Shown: positions 1 through 12,353, counted from the first letter of the stretch. The stretch is DNA of 64,000 nucleotides from Norana najaformis (GCA_964023275.1 OZ029921.1:30177230-30241229), one strand, 5' to 3'. Numbers and translations: made by a program. The notes: generated from the sequence alone by a model not told the origin.

Positions 1-3000
1 AGGTCTCGCGTAGCGGTATTAGGTAAATATGATTCAGAAGTCGTAAGTCGACTTACTTTTGGATAGGATGGGATGTCTCCTTTCAGACTGATTTTGCTGT
101 CGTCAGAAAGCGGGCTAAAATACCGAGAGAAACACAAACTGCGCATATAGAAGGAACAAGTCACGATTATAATGAAACAATAAAGAATTCCTGATCACTG
201 TAGGTTTTAGGTCTAATTATTAGGCTGTTAAAACACCTGTATGTTCTTTTGTTTTCTTCTCGTGAATGTCTTTGCATTTTTAAGCAAGGATGGGATCGAG
301 TATGACAATAGGTCTAATCCTGAAAACCAAAACCAAGACAATGACCATCAGGACCAAGATAGACTATCGCAAAAATACTGTCGCATTCCAGTACATACCT
401 GATGGTATGATACGTGGATCTTGGAGATTTGTTTCTTTGGGAGTAGATGAGATCTTTAAGGTCCTGGATGTCTCGCTTACATTTGTCAATATCAAGAAAT
501 CTCAGTTCTTCTCCTAGCGAACAGTAATATATGCATTTAGTCAGAGTGCGGAGAAGACGAGAACCATCACTGATTTTAAACCACTGCTTCTACAACGTTC
601 AGCGCTGTCAACAGCAGGATGCGATTTATAAGGGCAAAGGGCAGAGGAATTTTAATCTTACTAACCAAGACTAGCTGGCATTCTTTTACCCATTCATTTC
701 GTTCCTGCCTATTGGTCTTTTCTCTACCGTTTTCATTGACAAATCGCACCGAGTTCAACCACGGTCGTACAAATTAGAGTGCTTCAAGAGAACATTTAAA
801 ATCTATAGCGAAAATCCGTTTCTTATTTGATCGATCAGAATAAATGGGATACACACTTTCGAATTTCTTTTCGAGAGCTTTCAGGCGGTTGTAAAGGTCT
901 GACTGTAGTTCTTCAACTCTGAAGGCTCTAAGACACAGACAGACATGATTCGGATGAGATGTTGCAAGAGTCGATGCGTATACTTCGCCAAATATATTGA
1001 CCTAAGCCTACACAATACAAAAACTTTCCAAAAACAGTTTATGATTATTATAATTAATACTGTAGGCTTAATTAATTATTAGTCATATCGCAGCATGGAT
1101 TCCAATTAGGTGTTTCTGTTGTTAATTGTCATTGTTGCCCCTACAGATCACCATACTTTTTCCACCTTAATCGAATAAAATGACTTCACCGGGGTCTGTA
1201 TTTGCTATTCAAGGTAGTCTATCAATCGATGGCGCTTCAAAGCACTACCATGAGTCCAGTAAAATTAGTACCCTACCAGAACCTTCTTAATGAAAAGCCA
1301 ATTGTTGTGAATTAGGTTGTGTCTATAATTAAACGTCCAACTGTGTTTCCACTTTCCTCCTTATTTTGCATGTCGAGTATACGAGATGAATTGTTATTGT
1401 CGTCAGAATGCAGCCTAGAAACAGGCCAATCCAGTCTCAGCGGGTCCCTCTTGGGTTGACCTTTCGACTTCCACATCAATCCTTCTGAAATATCTATTTT
1501 TTCTGCTTGTTGGTGTATTAATATGGTGCTAATGTTCGGTCGTTAAATGGCTATGTCATTTCATTACCTAGTAGGGTGCACATGAAGCGATCAGTTTCTT
1601 CTCTTACACTCTTGACTGAGCGAGGATCAAGTACTAATTATTTGCGGGTACATTTCAGGCAGAAATTTTTGTTTAGAATTTCTTTTTATGAGAACTTATT
1701 TTAATAAATACTTTCGGTCACTCGCTTAAGCGACATGTTTCTACAAGACCCAAATCTTAGCAGTCGCGAATATTTTACGTGCTTGATGTTTCGTGCGCAT
1801 GCGCCGTGTGTTTGTTAGTTTTGAAACGTCGCACGATTAATTAGGTCACAGGACATGCTTGGTTGAAGATTCGTCATCGACGCAGGCTGACGAGCCCAAC
1901 GACTGTATCATCATCATCATCGCTGTCATCGTCGTCTTCTCCATCATATCGCGTGTCTTAAGAGCATTAGGACCTAATACACTCTGGTCTTATGAGGATT
2001 AGGTTCTAATGTGCGTTTGCCGATGTCTATCTTATGTCTATATGCAGTAACCTGCTTGTGTCTATGTACTGAAGACTGTTGTTGCAGCTTAGACGAATCG
2101 AAGAGCAAACAGATGTTTGCATCAGAAAGACGTTGATGAGATAGGCCTAAGTCCTCGGATTCGGTGCCAACGAAGATCGGTTTATCTGGACCATAGATCA
2201 AATTAAAGGCACAACATCTAGGCGCTGTGTAAACGTTTTCTTTTGCGTCGCAATGATTTATTTTCGCTATAGAATAAGACTAAAGAGAACGACATTTTTA
2301 CAACATGGATCGAAGATTATTGCAGTATTGCAACATCGTGTCTTTCTTCAAGAGTTTGGGTCATTTATCTGGAATAAATTCCCTCTGGATCGACGCATCC
2401 TTCTGGCCCGGTACACTACATGCACCTTTCATAAACACTTTAAACTGTTAACGTCCGCCGGGGTCTGGACTGGGAGCGCCTCTGAGTAGGATATCAGAGG
2501 TGCTATATAAATTCTCTGCGTGAATTATTTATTAGGCCTATTGTTATCCATCCATCTCGTGTAATCTTTGGTACGATAACGTGTTTACTGTATAATATCT
2601 CATTTGTCGAGAGTGCTTTCGTTGATAACACCGCCATTTGCAGACGGTCTGCATCGTTTGGCAGAAGTGAACTTTCTAGGTAACTGCATCGTAGAATGAT
2701 TAGTCAACTGCGATGCAGGTCCGAAAATAGACGCCGGCTCAAACCACAGGCCATACAGCAATACAGCACCGTGGACGACGTCATAGCGTGGGCAGGCTAT
2801 TAGAATGTCCCTTGTTGCAATTACCTCGACGCAAGAAGCCCAAGAGCGTGGCATCATAATGGAACGAACAGCAGCTTTCGGCCATCAAAATAAACACAGC
2901 CAATAATGTTGTTTCTTCGTCATTAGAGCTTTCGGTCGCACCTGTAACGTGTCTATAATTAGGCCTACATGTCAATTAGTTGACAATAAGAAGAAATAAG

Positions 3001-3180
3001 AAAAACGAAGCAGATAATAATAGGCCTAAATCACCCTGCTGCTGCTGCTGCTGCTTCGTCCTCTGCGAGCTGAATTCATCGAAACTGGCGCCGTATACAA
3101 CAATGTGCCGTTCGCTGTTCTCTGTTGCAGTTCAAGTCTAGGGCGGGAGGGCAGGGAGGCAGAGAATGCAGGCGGCATCG
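1..3180. other. intergenic, no gene recognised
   Basis: I see no exon with recognisable protein similarity on either strand. The stretch holds a short (ATC)n run near 1905-1925, a (GCT)n run near 3038-3055 and several TAGGCCTA palindromes. Short open frames are present but have no family motif and no convincing splice partners. Confidence 0.5.
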
Positions 3181-3189
3181 TATGCGTCA

Positions 3190-3425
3190 TCGTTCTTTCT
3201 CAAGTAATCGTAATCGCAAACTCAAAATTTCTAAAGCGCTACTTAAAAGCTAAGCGCAGAGCACCAGCTTATTCACGCGCGCTGAGTCAAGTCCGTGGGG
3301 TTGTCCAAAGATGCTCTGTCAAGAACCAAGTCCGGTTGCCAATAGACCAGAGAGAGAAGGGGATAGGAGACTAGGGTGGGTTGAGTTTATGGGTGCTTTG
3401 AACCACTCACATCAGACATCATGCA
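3190..3425 (-). mobile_element. LINE-3'-end/SINE family copy (GATTAC tail), diverged subfamily
   Basis: This copy matches the dispersed family that ends, in its sense orientation, with GCGCTGTAGAAATCTC followed by a GATTAC-type hexamer tail. On the plus strand it reads as TCGTAATCG, then a block about 230 bp long. It shares a variant body with the copy at 36,680-36,960, so it belongs to a second subfamily. Confidence 0.6.
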
Positions 3426-3534
3426 ACGGGGTGTTCTGTTAGTTCGGTTACATTTTTGATCAATTTCACGAGTTCTTTAATTATGAGTGACAATCAGTAG
3501 GCCTAGGCCTTGTAGTTATGTCACGTATGGTGTG

Positions 3535-3690
3535 TTCCGATTCATCGGCGCTCATAGAAATTTTGCAGGATTCGGCAAAACATGAAAATTGACATACTTC
3601 ATCACGGCTTGATGTGGGCCAGAAATGGTCAGATGTTTCTTCCAGGAGGGATATGTTCTCCATCTTGCCCCTATGTGCAGTCGCCCTTGC
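3535..3690. mobile_element. MITE-like repeat, partner of 62,027-62,178
   Basis: About 150 bp align with the short element at 62,027-62,178: both start near GGCGC(C/T)CA(C/T)AGAAAT, share an AGATGT...TTCC(A/T)GGAGGG core and end near TTGCCCCTATxT. The inverted ends are more eroded here than in the partner copy. No coding capacity. Confidence 0.5.
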
Positions 3691-3699
3691 CACCTTTCA

Positions 3700-5590
3700 C
3701 ATCTTTTTAGAATTCTTACGTTGGTTCTTGCTGAACGATTCAACAACTTATCACGTTGGTTCAGTGAGGTTCGAATTTTGATTAAATGACATTTACACGG
3801 TTGCTAAGGCGAGACTGCAAAGGAAGAAATCGCTAAAGACATCAATCGGCAACCATCTTTACCTGAATCCTACCGGTGGGATGAAGATACATGCGCACGA
3901 TAATTGGATTGTATTAATCCATTAGGCGAGGCTGTTATGTGTATATCATATGCCTGAAATGCCAATTATTAATAGACTGTAGCTACAGGCGCACGAGTAA
4001 CCTGCGACTGAATTACTCCAATGAGTGAATGAATCTTTGCCCAGGGAAAACACAAAATTGAACGGAAGCCCATATGGGCTATACGTGTAGAAATTGCGAG
4101 AATTTATGATGGTAAAACCTACGCATGCGACCGGTTGCTTTACATAAAATAATGACTATGAATTTCAAGGGCTCCTTAATAACCAATTCCTCTTAACCTG
4201 CGATTAAAGTCTTTGACTGCATCGAATGAGACAATGTTATCATATAGACTATCATCTTAAGCTTCGACATTTTAACAGAATATAATTTATAAATCTGGTC
4301 AGCTACATAATTCATATACCAGTTATATAAGCCTGATTTATATAACTAGTCAATCCGTACTAACTCGGATTATAATTGCTGCTCACGCAAGGTACCTTTC
4401 AAGTTAACCCAAAAGAGAAAACAGCTGACCAAATTAGAGCAAATATCCGGAACTGACAATAAGCTAACAATAATAAAATAATAACCTGTTAAGTTTTCTC
4501 ACATTTCTTGCATATCATAAAAGACGTATAATTAGCTTATGGAGTATATGTAAACCAAGAGTTTTGTACATTCGTTGTGAATTAAAAAATTGAACCCTTA
4601 TATTAAACCTAAACCTGTCTTATTCGTGACTCTAACAGCAACTGAGTTTAAAAGTATGAACAACTAGATTTGAAAGTATAAATAGGTCCTGTTAAAAACA
4701 TCACAGTGGCGCCATTTGTAAACAAACTACCTTTACAAAATGGCGTTTAGCGAGGATGACAAAACCGTTATGTTTTCTGCGACAAAATAAATTCACAGAA
4801 AAACCCGTTTTCTTAAAAAGATATAGTTAAGATATGGCCTGGTTAAGTTACACCTGTATTCAATGAATTAAAATTCTTCTAATTTGAATTAAACTTGGCT
4901 AATAATCTCCATTAGTTATTGGAACTTTCCCAGAGGTTCGTTCCTTCAGTTCACCATTAATTTAGAGTTATATAGAAATAATATGTTCGTAGCATGCCGC
5001 TGAGCTATTACCAAAGCTGAATTCAAAGAAATGGTTGCCTGCGATGATCATGTATGTTAAGTGTTCTTTGCTGTATTGAACCCTTTTAATTTTTTCTCAA
5101 TAATTTCGTCTTAACTGTCTTTACAATTATTTCGCATAAAACCTTAAAGGAAAAACTCGGTCATAATTAAACCCTAGGCGTTCCACGATTTCCATACAAC
5201 CTTTGTATTTCGTAAGAATACAGGGGTGTAACTTACAAGACATATTGCTTAATAAGACTAGCTTCGAGGCTACACCGAAATTTCTAATGGAGGCGATGCG
5301 TCGATGTGTCGTTGTCTCTATGTTGTTGTCGGGGAGAGGATGATAATGTCTTCTGCATCTTAAGACTTAGCGCTATAGCAGGAGGCAGGAAGATGCCAGT
5401 GCAGCCACAAAACAGCATCTCGCTTAATCTCACCACGTTAGATCATCTGTCGGCTTCTGCTGCAGAAGAAGATCTTCTTGCAAGTCATTAATTTCGGTCG
5501 CCTGGGGAAGAAGTCGGCCTTGTCATGTATGTATGCACTTGTACCTGTTTTATGCTACACTGTACATTAGTGGTAATGATGCATGTATGT
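3700..5590. other. intergenic, nothing recognised
   Basis: AT-rich DNA without recognisable exons, RNA genes or repeats shared with other parts of this window. Confidence 0.45.
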
Positions 5591-5599
5591 CTGCCTGTA

Positions 5600-5602
<3 letters not shown>

Positions 5603-5634
<32 letters not shown>
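5603..5634. repeat. (GT)n microsatellite
   Basis: About 15 uninterrupted GT dinucleotides, visible directly. Confidence 0.95.
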
Positions 5635-5635
<1 letters not shown>

Positions 5636-5724
5636 TGTCAACTGTGTAGGATTGTAACATGTATTGTTCTTGAATTTGGATAAATAAACGAGATGAATGA
5701 AATGAAGAAATATACGTATCCAGG

Positions 5725-5816
5725 TATGCATGCATGCATGTGTGCATGCATACATATATGTATGCATCTATGTATGTATGCATACATGTATATATGAATG
5801 TATGTATGTATGTACT
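5725..5816. repeat. (ATGT/ATGC)n microsatellite
   Basis: Imperfect tetranucleotide tract mixing ATGC, ATGT and ATAC units. Open frames across it are simple-repeat artefacts. Confidence 0.9.
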
Positions 5817-6624
5817 TGTGTGTAGTAGGTATGCATTTGGGCGGTATGAGAAACCTCAGCAATCTGTTCAGTCATCGCTACATCTGTACACAGTAGGTAT
5901 ACATCAGTATAGGTATAGGCCTACTGTAGGTAGGCCTATACAAGTCAGCACAGACGCAAACATCACAAACAGCAATCGCTAGCTGCAGTCGCTTCACAAA
6001 TCGCTGTTGCTGTCGCTCTACTGTTTTGAAATTTTCCTTTCTACGGCACAATTCAGTTCGCGAGGGGACAAAGACATTAATTTCATTTTAATTATCTGTT
6101 TCACTGAATTCAGCAAGCTCAGCTTAAGTACAACCCACCGGCTTCTCCATCTCCTTCCCCATCTAGTCTCCCGGCATACGGACCTTGTTTTTCGTTTTCT
6201 TTAGCTCTTAATAGCTGATGCTCCACGCTTAGCTTTTAAGTGGCGCTGTAGAAAATTTTGAATTTACAATTACAAATGATATTGTTATCGGATGCCATAT
6301 TTGTGCAAGTGTCGTTGCCTCTGATGTAATAGAGTGTTACATATGGTATTGTCGACGATCTTTCGAAGTTGTCAACGATCGTGCTTCGAACCATCGACTC
6401 TCGAATTACTGTGTTACGTTAACGCAAGAAAAGGCACACAGTCTTTGAGTTTCGACTGTATATAGATTTATAAAAAAAAGAACCGTTCAATAATAGTAGT
6501 ACTTGAATCGTCACAGTTTCTAAAGGCACAATCAACGACATTTGTAACTCAAACTTTCAACTTTGCACACGACAGACCAGTGCCATAAATCTTCGTATTC
6601 TTGTCACAATGCCTTTGCAACTGT

Positions 6625-6740
6625 TTTTATAGGCTCTTTCCAGCCACGACAGCAGACAACTACAGAATGATTTAGACCGGCCTCCCGCTATTGCACAATC
6701 GTGGGATTCTAAAAACCCGCTGACTCATCACAACATAGAC
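6625..6740. repeat. dispersed repeat also in the CD225 gene introns
   Basis: The block with GCCACGACAGCAG, then TTTAGACCGG, CTATTGC and CTGACTCATC, in that order, is a diverged copy of 43,530-43,705 and of its duplicate at 54,500-54,670. It is probably an old mobile element of unknown class. It includes one AP-1-type TGACTCA site in each copy. Confidence 0.5.
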
Positions 6741-6900
6741 TTGACGTTTTCCCGCGCGTACGCCCACGTGATAATACGCTAGTCGGCAAGAATCATTGCT
6801 GACGTCAGCCCTCCTGCATGCAGGCAGCCAACCAATCACAAACACGTCAACCCGATGACTCATCGGCATGATGCTACGGAAACTTCCAATATAAACTCGC
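6715..6900 (+). promoter_or_regulatory. promoter-like cluster: AP-1, CRE, CCAAT, TATA
   Basis: Within 190 bp the plus strand shows TGACTCA at about 6719, CCCACGTGAT (E-box) at about 6761, TGACGTCA (full CRE) at about 6801, CCAATCAC at about 6831, a second TGACTCA at about 6856 and AATATAAACT (TATA-like) at about 6889. Order and spacing resemble an inducible RNA polymerase II promoter firing rightward near 6920. No downstream coding exon is recognised, so its target may be a non-coding transcript or an unseen exon. Alternatively part of it comes from the dispersed repeat that overlaps its left end. Confidence 0.4.
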
Positions 6901-7721
6901 TCAAAACAATCATCATCGGAACAATCAAGCTTCCATGTATACCTAGGTTTAACCAACCTGTTGAATTGGTCGATGACTTGTGTTATTGCTGTGTCGATGC
7001 TTTCACGGTCCATCAAATCTGCCGTATCTGCACACACAGAAGAACATTATTGTTGTTGCTAGATAGCTCAGACTTAAACCTAAAATTCCTTGTGACGCCC
7101 TTGTGGACCAATTTGCATTTAAACCCAGTGGCAGTTGTACCAATGCACTTAATTACTTTCTTCCTATATCACGTCAGCTTGACGTTGGGAAAACAACTGT
7201 ATCTGAGATGAACGTTTGTCGACATTTAAGGCATTTGATGTTGTTGACCAGTCTGTTCTAATTCCTGAAGTTATGGCTATAAGTATGATGGCTGAAATAT
7301 CTAACTGGACTTCTATTTCTTAACTGCAGATCTCAGATCTTACAAAGTGATAATGTCGTTTCGTTGCCTCTGATGTAATAGAGTGTTTTCTGCCTGCTTT
7401 ATTCGCAGTGTTATCAGAGTGTCAGGCACTGGACCCATATTAGCATTTTTATTATGCTTTTTGCAGTAATCTTGCCCATTTCATTCCTCGGGCTTTTCTC
7501 TACAACCAAACTATTCTGAAGGATTTGATTCAACTGAGGAGTTGTGCGTGACTCTTAATACGTACCTTCATCGACTAGACTGTCTTGTTCAACTTCTTTG
7601 ACTTGCACTCGGTAGGGATTCCTAAAAGACACAAAGACACAAAGACAACAAAAAAAGATTATTATGTCTGAGAGGTATGCTCGTCTTTCTGTTTATGTCT
7701 ATAGGGTGTGATTTTAATGCT

Positions 7722-7952
7722 ATCGATCCATCGATCCATCGATCCATCGATCCATCCATCCATCCATCCATCCATCCATCCATCCATCCACCCACCCACC
7801 CACCCATCCACCCATCCATCCATCCATCCACCCACCCACCCACCCACCCATCCACCAACCCACCCATCCATCCATCCATCCATCCATCCATCCATCCACC
7901 CACCCACCCATCCATCCATCCATCCACCCATCCATCCATCCATCCATCCACC
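7722..7952. repeat. (ATCC/ACCC)n microsatellite
   Basis: About 230 bp of CATC/CACC tetranucleotides. The long open frames on both strands (Ser/His/Pro-rich and Trp/Met/Asp/Gly-rich) are artefacts of the repeat. Confidence 0.95.
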
Positions 7953-8593
7953 TATGTACATGTGGTCATGATGTGAACTGCGTTAACAAATTAAATAAAC
8001 CTATTGCCTCCCGTAAGCCTGAACGGAGTGTGTTATAGTGACCTTATATATAATAAGTGATTGCGCATCCAACGTTGTCGTGTGCGCTGCACATTTCAAC
8101 TGACCCAAAGGACTCTTTGTCTTCCTGTTAATCAAAAATCTACTAGGCCTCTGCAGCCCGTAAGATTAAACCTAGCTAAACATGAGTAAACACCAACATG
8201 GACGTTGAAGACCACATGTCACGCGCTGACGGTTTAGGCTTAGATGACGAGTGCATTCATAAGCTCCGTCAACAGATTATTTGCTTAGCGCATGCGCCAG
8301 ATACACTGTCAACAAGAAAAGCCGTTGCTGCTGGCTGCGATAAGTGATAAGAGACAGGAGCAAAATGCAAGACATGAGGCCACAGCAAACAACGACGGAT
8401 GTTGATCTTCGAGATGCGGAACTTCAGCAGCAGCAGCCGTAGCATCTTCTTGTTTGGCATTCTAATTAGGGCTGTCTGTTCCCCACAGCTACAACTGGCG
8501 CCCTAAGTGTGGACCAATGCACGCGTAGAAACACGCAGCAGGGCCACAGATGGGCTGCAGAAACACCGCAGAGCATGCTTACATTAATGCAAT

Positions 8594-8770
8594 ACCTAAT
8601 CGTAATCCCGAGATTTCTACAGCGCCCAACGAAAGCCACGTCACGGGGACCAGCTAATTCACAGGCGCTCAGTCAAAACAAAATCTATAGGCAAATGTGT
8701 TCGGTTCCAAGTCAATATCCAAGAGTCATGCAGAGAGACAGACAAGATGTTAAAGATTTCAGACATGTTT
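8594..8770 (-). mobile_element. LINE-3'-end/SINE family copy (GATTAC tail)
   Basis: Plus-strand reading starts TAATCGTAATCCC, then GAGATTTCTACAGCGC and the shared body with AGGCGCTCAGTCAAAAC. The sense orientation is minus, with the hexamer tail at the low-coordinate end. Truncated at its 5' (high-coordinate) end. Confidence 0.65.
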
Positions 8771-8779
8771 ACAGTCTGC

Positions 8780-10340
8780 CATAAAAACCCCATGCATGCG
8801 TTAGTGGTCCTTGGGCCATATACCCGATTCCCGCAGTGGATAGCAGTAGGCTTAGCCCTATTGGCTGTTTCATGCATATTAATGATTACTGAATATTAAT
8901 GATCAAACTCGTACATCTGAGTATGTGACATTGGTCCTAACAGAATCTGACTTTAAATCTTACAGACCAAGAATGATCCAGCACAGGAACGACACAAACC
9001 AGTTATCTGAAACTGATTTGGAATTTCAAATGACGTACGTGAGGAGCAAGTCACCGGTACTTCGCGGAACAAAGAGGCCGGTGCTTTGATGCTAGACAAT
9101 TAAATAACATTCTTCTGGTCTATAGAAATACTTTACGCATCTTACGATTGAGTGTTGATCGGCATATCTGGAGACAATGGGACTACAATGCCAGACTTGT
9201 CTTTTATCGTCAGTTTGCTGAACCTAACAAACAATAAGACATATTTAATATAAAGGAAAATCTATGACGCAAGCGATTCCCATACAGTGGTTTTCTGGAT
9301 TTCACTCTGTTTCTGAAAGTAATACAGTTCAGACAATTGCATAAGTTTACATTATGTTGCATACAGGTAAAAGACATTATGCAGCATGCTGCCACTTGTT
9401 CACCCACACATGTGCTACCACTGTATGTTATCGTAGCAGTATGCTACTTTACAAGTTTACAGTATGTTGTTTCTGGTAGGCCCACACATCTCGTCCTTGG
9501 CCTGGGCTAATTCACTGGTCATTCCACCTAGAATTCGCAACCTCTTGATGTTTGCTACTCCCTTAGTCTTCTAGTCTGCTCATGATTCTTAGTGTTTTCT
9601 GTTGCCTGGCTTCGATAACGAGCTTAACAACATAAAAGAACTTTTCAGTTCTTACTTGTTTGGAATTCCGGCTGCCTGTCTGAGAAGGAAGTCGATGTCT
9701 CTTGCGTTGCATTTGCGACTGAATATGATCTGAATCCAGTTTAAATAGCGTGTGTTAGTCATTCTTAATTAATAGTCTATACGTGTATCTAGCCGACGTC
9801 GGATAGTCATAACAATAAGGCATTCTCTGATTCCGCTTCGATAGGCCTATACGGGCCTCCACACGAGTGGGGGCCAGATCTAATCTCGCAGGGTAGACCT
9901 ATGGATACGATATACCCTATAGGCCTACACAATGGCGGATCCAGCATGCAATCCGGTCATGGCCCCATTTAATTTAGGGGACATACCACTGAGCTGGCTC
10001 CCAAATCGGTGTTCACGAAGGTTGCCATATAAGCTGCAAAGTAAAATAGGGCTATGATACGGCAGTTGAAAGAAATAAAGGACAAAATAGAAAAACTAAA
10101 GCAAAACACTCGCAAAAGCTGCTGGAAAGCGGCTAAGATGAAGAAAAGCAGCCACTTAAAGTGGCCCAGAGAGGCTGCCATGTGTATGAAGTGTTAGCGA
10201 CTTCATTTTCTTAGCCCCGGCGTACGAGGGCCGGTGGACAGTTCTCTCGCTTGCTGCCTGATCTTTCCAACGACAGTGTGCGGTGCGTGTACTCATTTTT
10301 AGCTGAGTTAGCTAGGGGACGCAAATGGAGCAGAAATTTT
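8780..10340. other. intergenic, nothing recognised
   Basis: No supported exon, RNA gene or long repeat. Several TAGGCCTA palindromes lie near 9840-9930. Confidence 0.4.
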
Positions 10341-10349
10341 TAAACATCT

Positions 10350-10432
10350 TTCCGCCCTGGTGGGGATTTGAACCCCAACCTCTCTGGTGACCGTCCAGCA
10401 CCCTAACCACTAGACAATCGCACATCCCCGGT
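10350..10432 (-). repeat. tRNA-like pseudogene or SINE head
   Basis: Reverse strand shows a tRNA-like order: GATTGTCTAGTGGTTAGG (D-arm/A-box region), an anticodon-arm-like stretch, then GGGGTTCAAATCCCC, a good T-arm with B-box. The 5' and 3' ends do not pair into an acceptor stem, so this is more likely a tRNA pseudogene or the head of a SINE than a working tRNA. Confidence 0.45.
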
Positions 10433-10704
10433 ATAAAGGGGACAAAGAAATGGAGGAAAAGCCAAGGAAACCAAGGAAAATCAGCCGAGGAAAGCCATAA
10501 TTAGGCCTTACCGGAAATTCTGGACTTGGTAAAAATTGGTTTCAAAAGCCTCCATGACTGGAAAAGGTCGTAAAAATTTATCGTCATTCAATACCTGGAT
10601 CTGTAATGTGCCCCACCCCGTTCTCAACATCTGGATCCACCTTCATTTAGAATTTCGTGCAAATGATAATGCAGAGAATTATTTTTTCTGCATTTATCAG
10701 GCGC

Positions 10705-10945
10705 CATTATTTAATCGTAATCGTAATCTCGAGATTTCTACAGCGCTCAACAAAAGCTAAGTCGCGGGAACCAGCTTATTCACAGGCGCTCAGTCAAAAC
10801 AAAATCGATAGGCAAAAGGGTCAAAATCCAGGAGTCAGGCACTCAGACAGTCGGACGGCTACGGTGGATGCTGTTCGAAATTGAAGCGAGAAGAGAGATG
10901 AGGGGAAGAGGAAGAATCAGGATAAGATTTCTGGAAAAGAAGTGT
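10705..10945 (-). mobile_element. LINE-3'-end/SINE family copy (GATTAC tail)
   Basis: Clear family member. On the plus strand it starts with repeated TAATCG hexamers, then TCTCGAGATTTCTACAGCGC, and runs about 240 bp into the AGGGGAAGAGGAAGAATCAG segment seen in the copy at 31,740-31,997. Sense orientation is minus. Confidence 0.7.
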
Positions 10946-11005
10946 TTTAATGACTATGCATCAATCGATGGCGCCGAGCAATTGTGAACGAAGGACCTGC
11001 TAAAA

Positions 11006-11075
11006 GTGGAGTTTCGAACCCGTACTCTCCGCGTTATAAGCCGAGCACTCTCTCCAATAGGCTACCGTGCCCCAG
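11006..11075 (-). repeat. tRNA-like SINE head or pseudo-tRNA
   Basis: Reverse strand contains TAGCCTATTGG (A-box match) and GGGTTCGAAACTC (B-box match) about 45 bp apart. T-stem and acceptor stem pairing are poor, so a working tRNA is unlikely. Confidence 0.4.
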
Positions 11076-11137
11076 AGGTTATCCGACATCGTGCTAGTTT
11101 TCTTTTAAATTCTGCGATCTTCTTTTGGTCAATCGTA

Positions 11138-11250
11138 GGCTAACATAGCTTGCTACAGATCTTTAGAAAGAAAACGAAACGTTTACAGTCCAATACAAAC
11201 AAATAGCTTAAACACCGTAGCCAATGTGTATTAAGCCATTGAGTTGTACT
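11138..11250. repeat. 110-bp dispersed repeat, copy 1
   Basis: Closely matches 14,676-14,790, which lies in an intron of the C6orf163-like gene. Shared landmarks are AGCTTGCTACA, ATCTTTAGAAAGAAAA, GTTTACAGTCC and ATTAAGCCATT, in the same order and orientation. Family unknown. Confidence 0.6.
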
Positions 11251-11769
11251 GAAGGCTGTACAGCAGATAAGCAATTTCAATTTTCTACCTTTTCTTGTCG
11301 TCCCATGATTTCAACAAAGACGACTTTGGCCGGCTCAACTGAAGAACCACTTCCCATAACTGCAGATAAATCCAGCTGATAAAATGAAGGTAGAGTCTGT
11401 CTCGATATATTCACCGCCGAGACAGTCGCGCTGCTGCTTCCTGCGCCGTTCCTTGGTCTGTCGACTTACGATGCTTAGATACGATGCATTTGCTTGTGCA
11501 AAACACACACACGCAATGGGAAACTGCTTGGCTCTCTACACGGTTGCAGCCATACAGGTAGGACCCGTCTAGAGACCAACGCAAACAAGTAGCGCGGCGC
11601 TAAATAAAGGTCAGCATCGTTAAAGGATCTCACGAAGCCTGCTACGCTATACGAAATTTGCTTGAGCGTATATCTTAGAAGCGCGTTACATTAACGGAAA
11701 ATGAACGAATGTATGAATGTATGCACGAACGAAAGAACAAATAAATGAAAATTGAATTATTTCATTTAG

Positions 11770-11900
11770 GCTAAATAGCGTGGCGCCCATTCAAACGGGC
11801 AGCGGTGTTGAAGGATCTCACCTGATTAATTCATTGAAAAATGAGCAGGGTCGAGGCCATAGGGTGCTATAGAAAGACGTGTACATTTACATTTTACATA
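11770..11900 (+). mobile_element. tRNA-derived SINE (family 1), 5'-truncated
   Basis: Body of the most frequent SINE in the window: GGCGCCCATTCAAACGGGCA, then GGATCTCACC, AATTCATTGAAAAATGAGCA, a CCATA...GCTATAGAAA segment and a tail of TTTACATT units. The tRNA head is missing here. Confidence 0.7.
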
Positions 11901-12272
11901 TCTAACACCTTTGCCTTCTGATCTTTCCATCAGCATTGTATGGTTTCCAATGAGTTTAAACTTACACCCCATTCCATTTGTAACAGAGACTTCAAGAACA
12001 TTAAAAGCGAAAATACGGCTGGGGCACATGACTAGTGAAAGGCATTTATTTGCAATATTAACATCAAAATACACCCACTCCACAATTTTTACCCAGTTTT
12101 TCATGCAGAGTGTTTGTAGTAATATTTCTGATTTACAAAATATATCGCAAGAAGCCAAAGGCAAAAAGAAAGCGTAAATATTACAATTATTTAATTTTGG
12201 CGACGAAGTTGGAATAAGTAGGCCCTACTAATCACAGACATACAATGTCAGACTGCCGCAGCGGATGCAAAG

Positions 12273-12287
12273 GTTGCCTATAGTAAC
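12273..12287 (+). promoter_or_regulatory. RFX X-box upstream of the C6orf163-like gene
   Basis: GTTGCCTATAGTAAC fits the RFX X-box consensus GTNRCC-N(0-3)-RGYAAC exactly, with a 3-bp spacer. It lies 66 bp before the chosen ATG at 12,354. An ETS-type ACTTCCGG follows at about 12,296. X-boxes this close to a start are typical of ciliary and flagellar genes, so I infer RFX control. Confidence 0.75.
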
Positions 12288-12353
12288 CAAAATATACTTC
12301 CGGTTTTTGAATTACGCGAGAGGCAGAATTTAGTTATATTTAAATCGGACTAA

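Noticed and set aside
6672-7211. Overlapping open frames of about 120 codons on both strands
   Set aside because: No family motifs. A minus-strand exon-like piece near 6,947-7,033 (acceptor GTGTGCAG, donor CAACAG|GTTGGT, encoding MDRESIDTAITQVIDQF) was considered, but no partner exons were found.
7620-7976. Trp/Met/Asp/Gly-rich and Ser/His/Pro-rich open frames
   Set aside because: Pure tetranucleotide-repeat artefact.
8488-8510. TGGCGCCC motif resembling a tRNA-Lys primer-binding site of a retroelement
   Set aside because: No LTR pair, no gag or pol similarity and no polypurine tract nearby; a short motif alone is not evidence of a viral fossil.
10350-11075. Two tRNA genes on the minus strand
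   Set aside because: A- and B-box sequences are present but acceptor stems do not pair; treated as tRNA-derived repeats.
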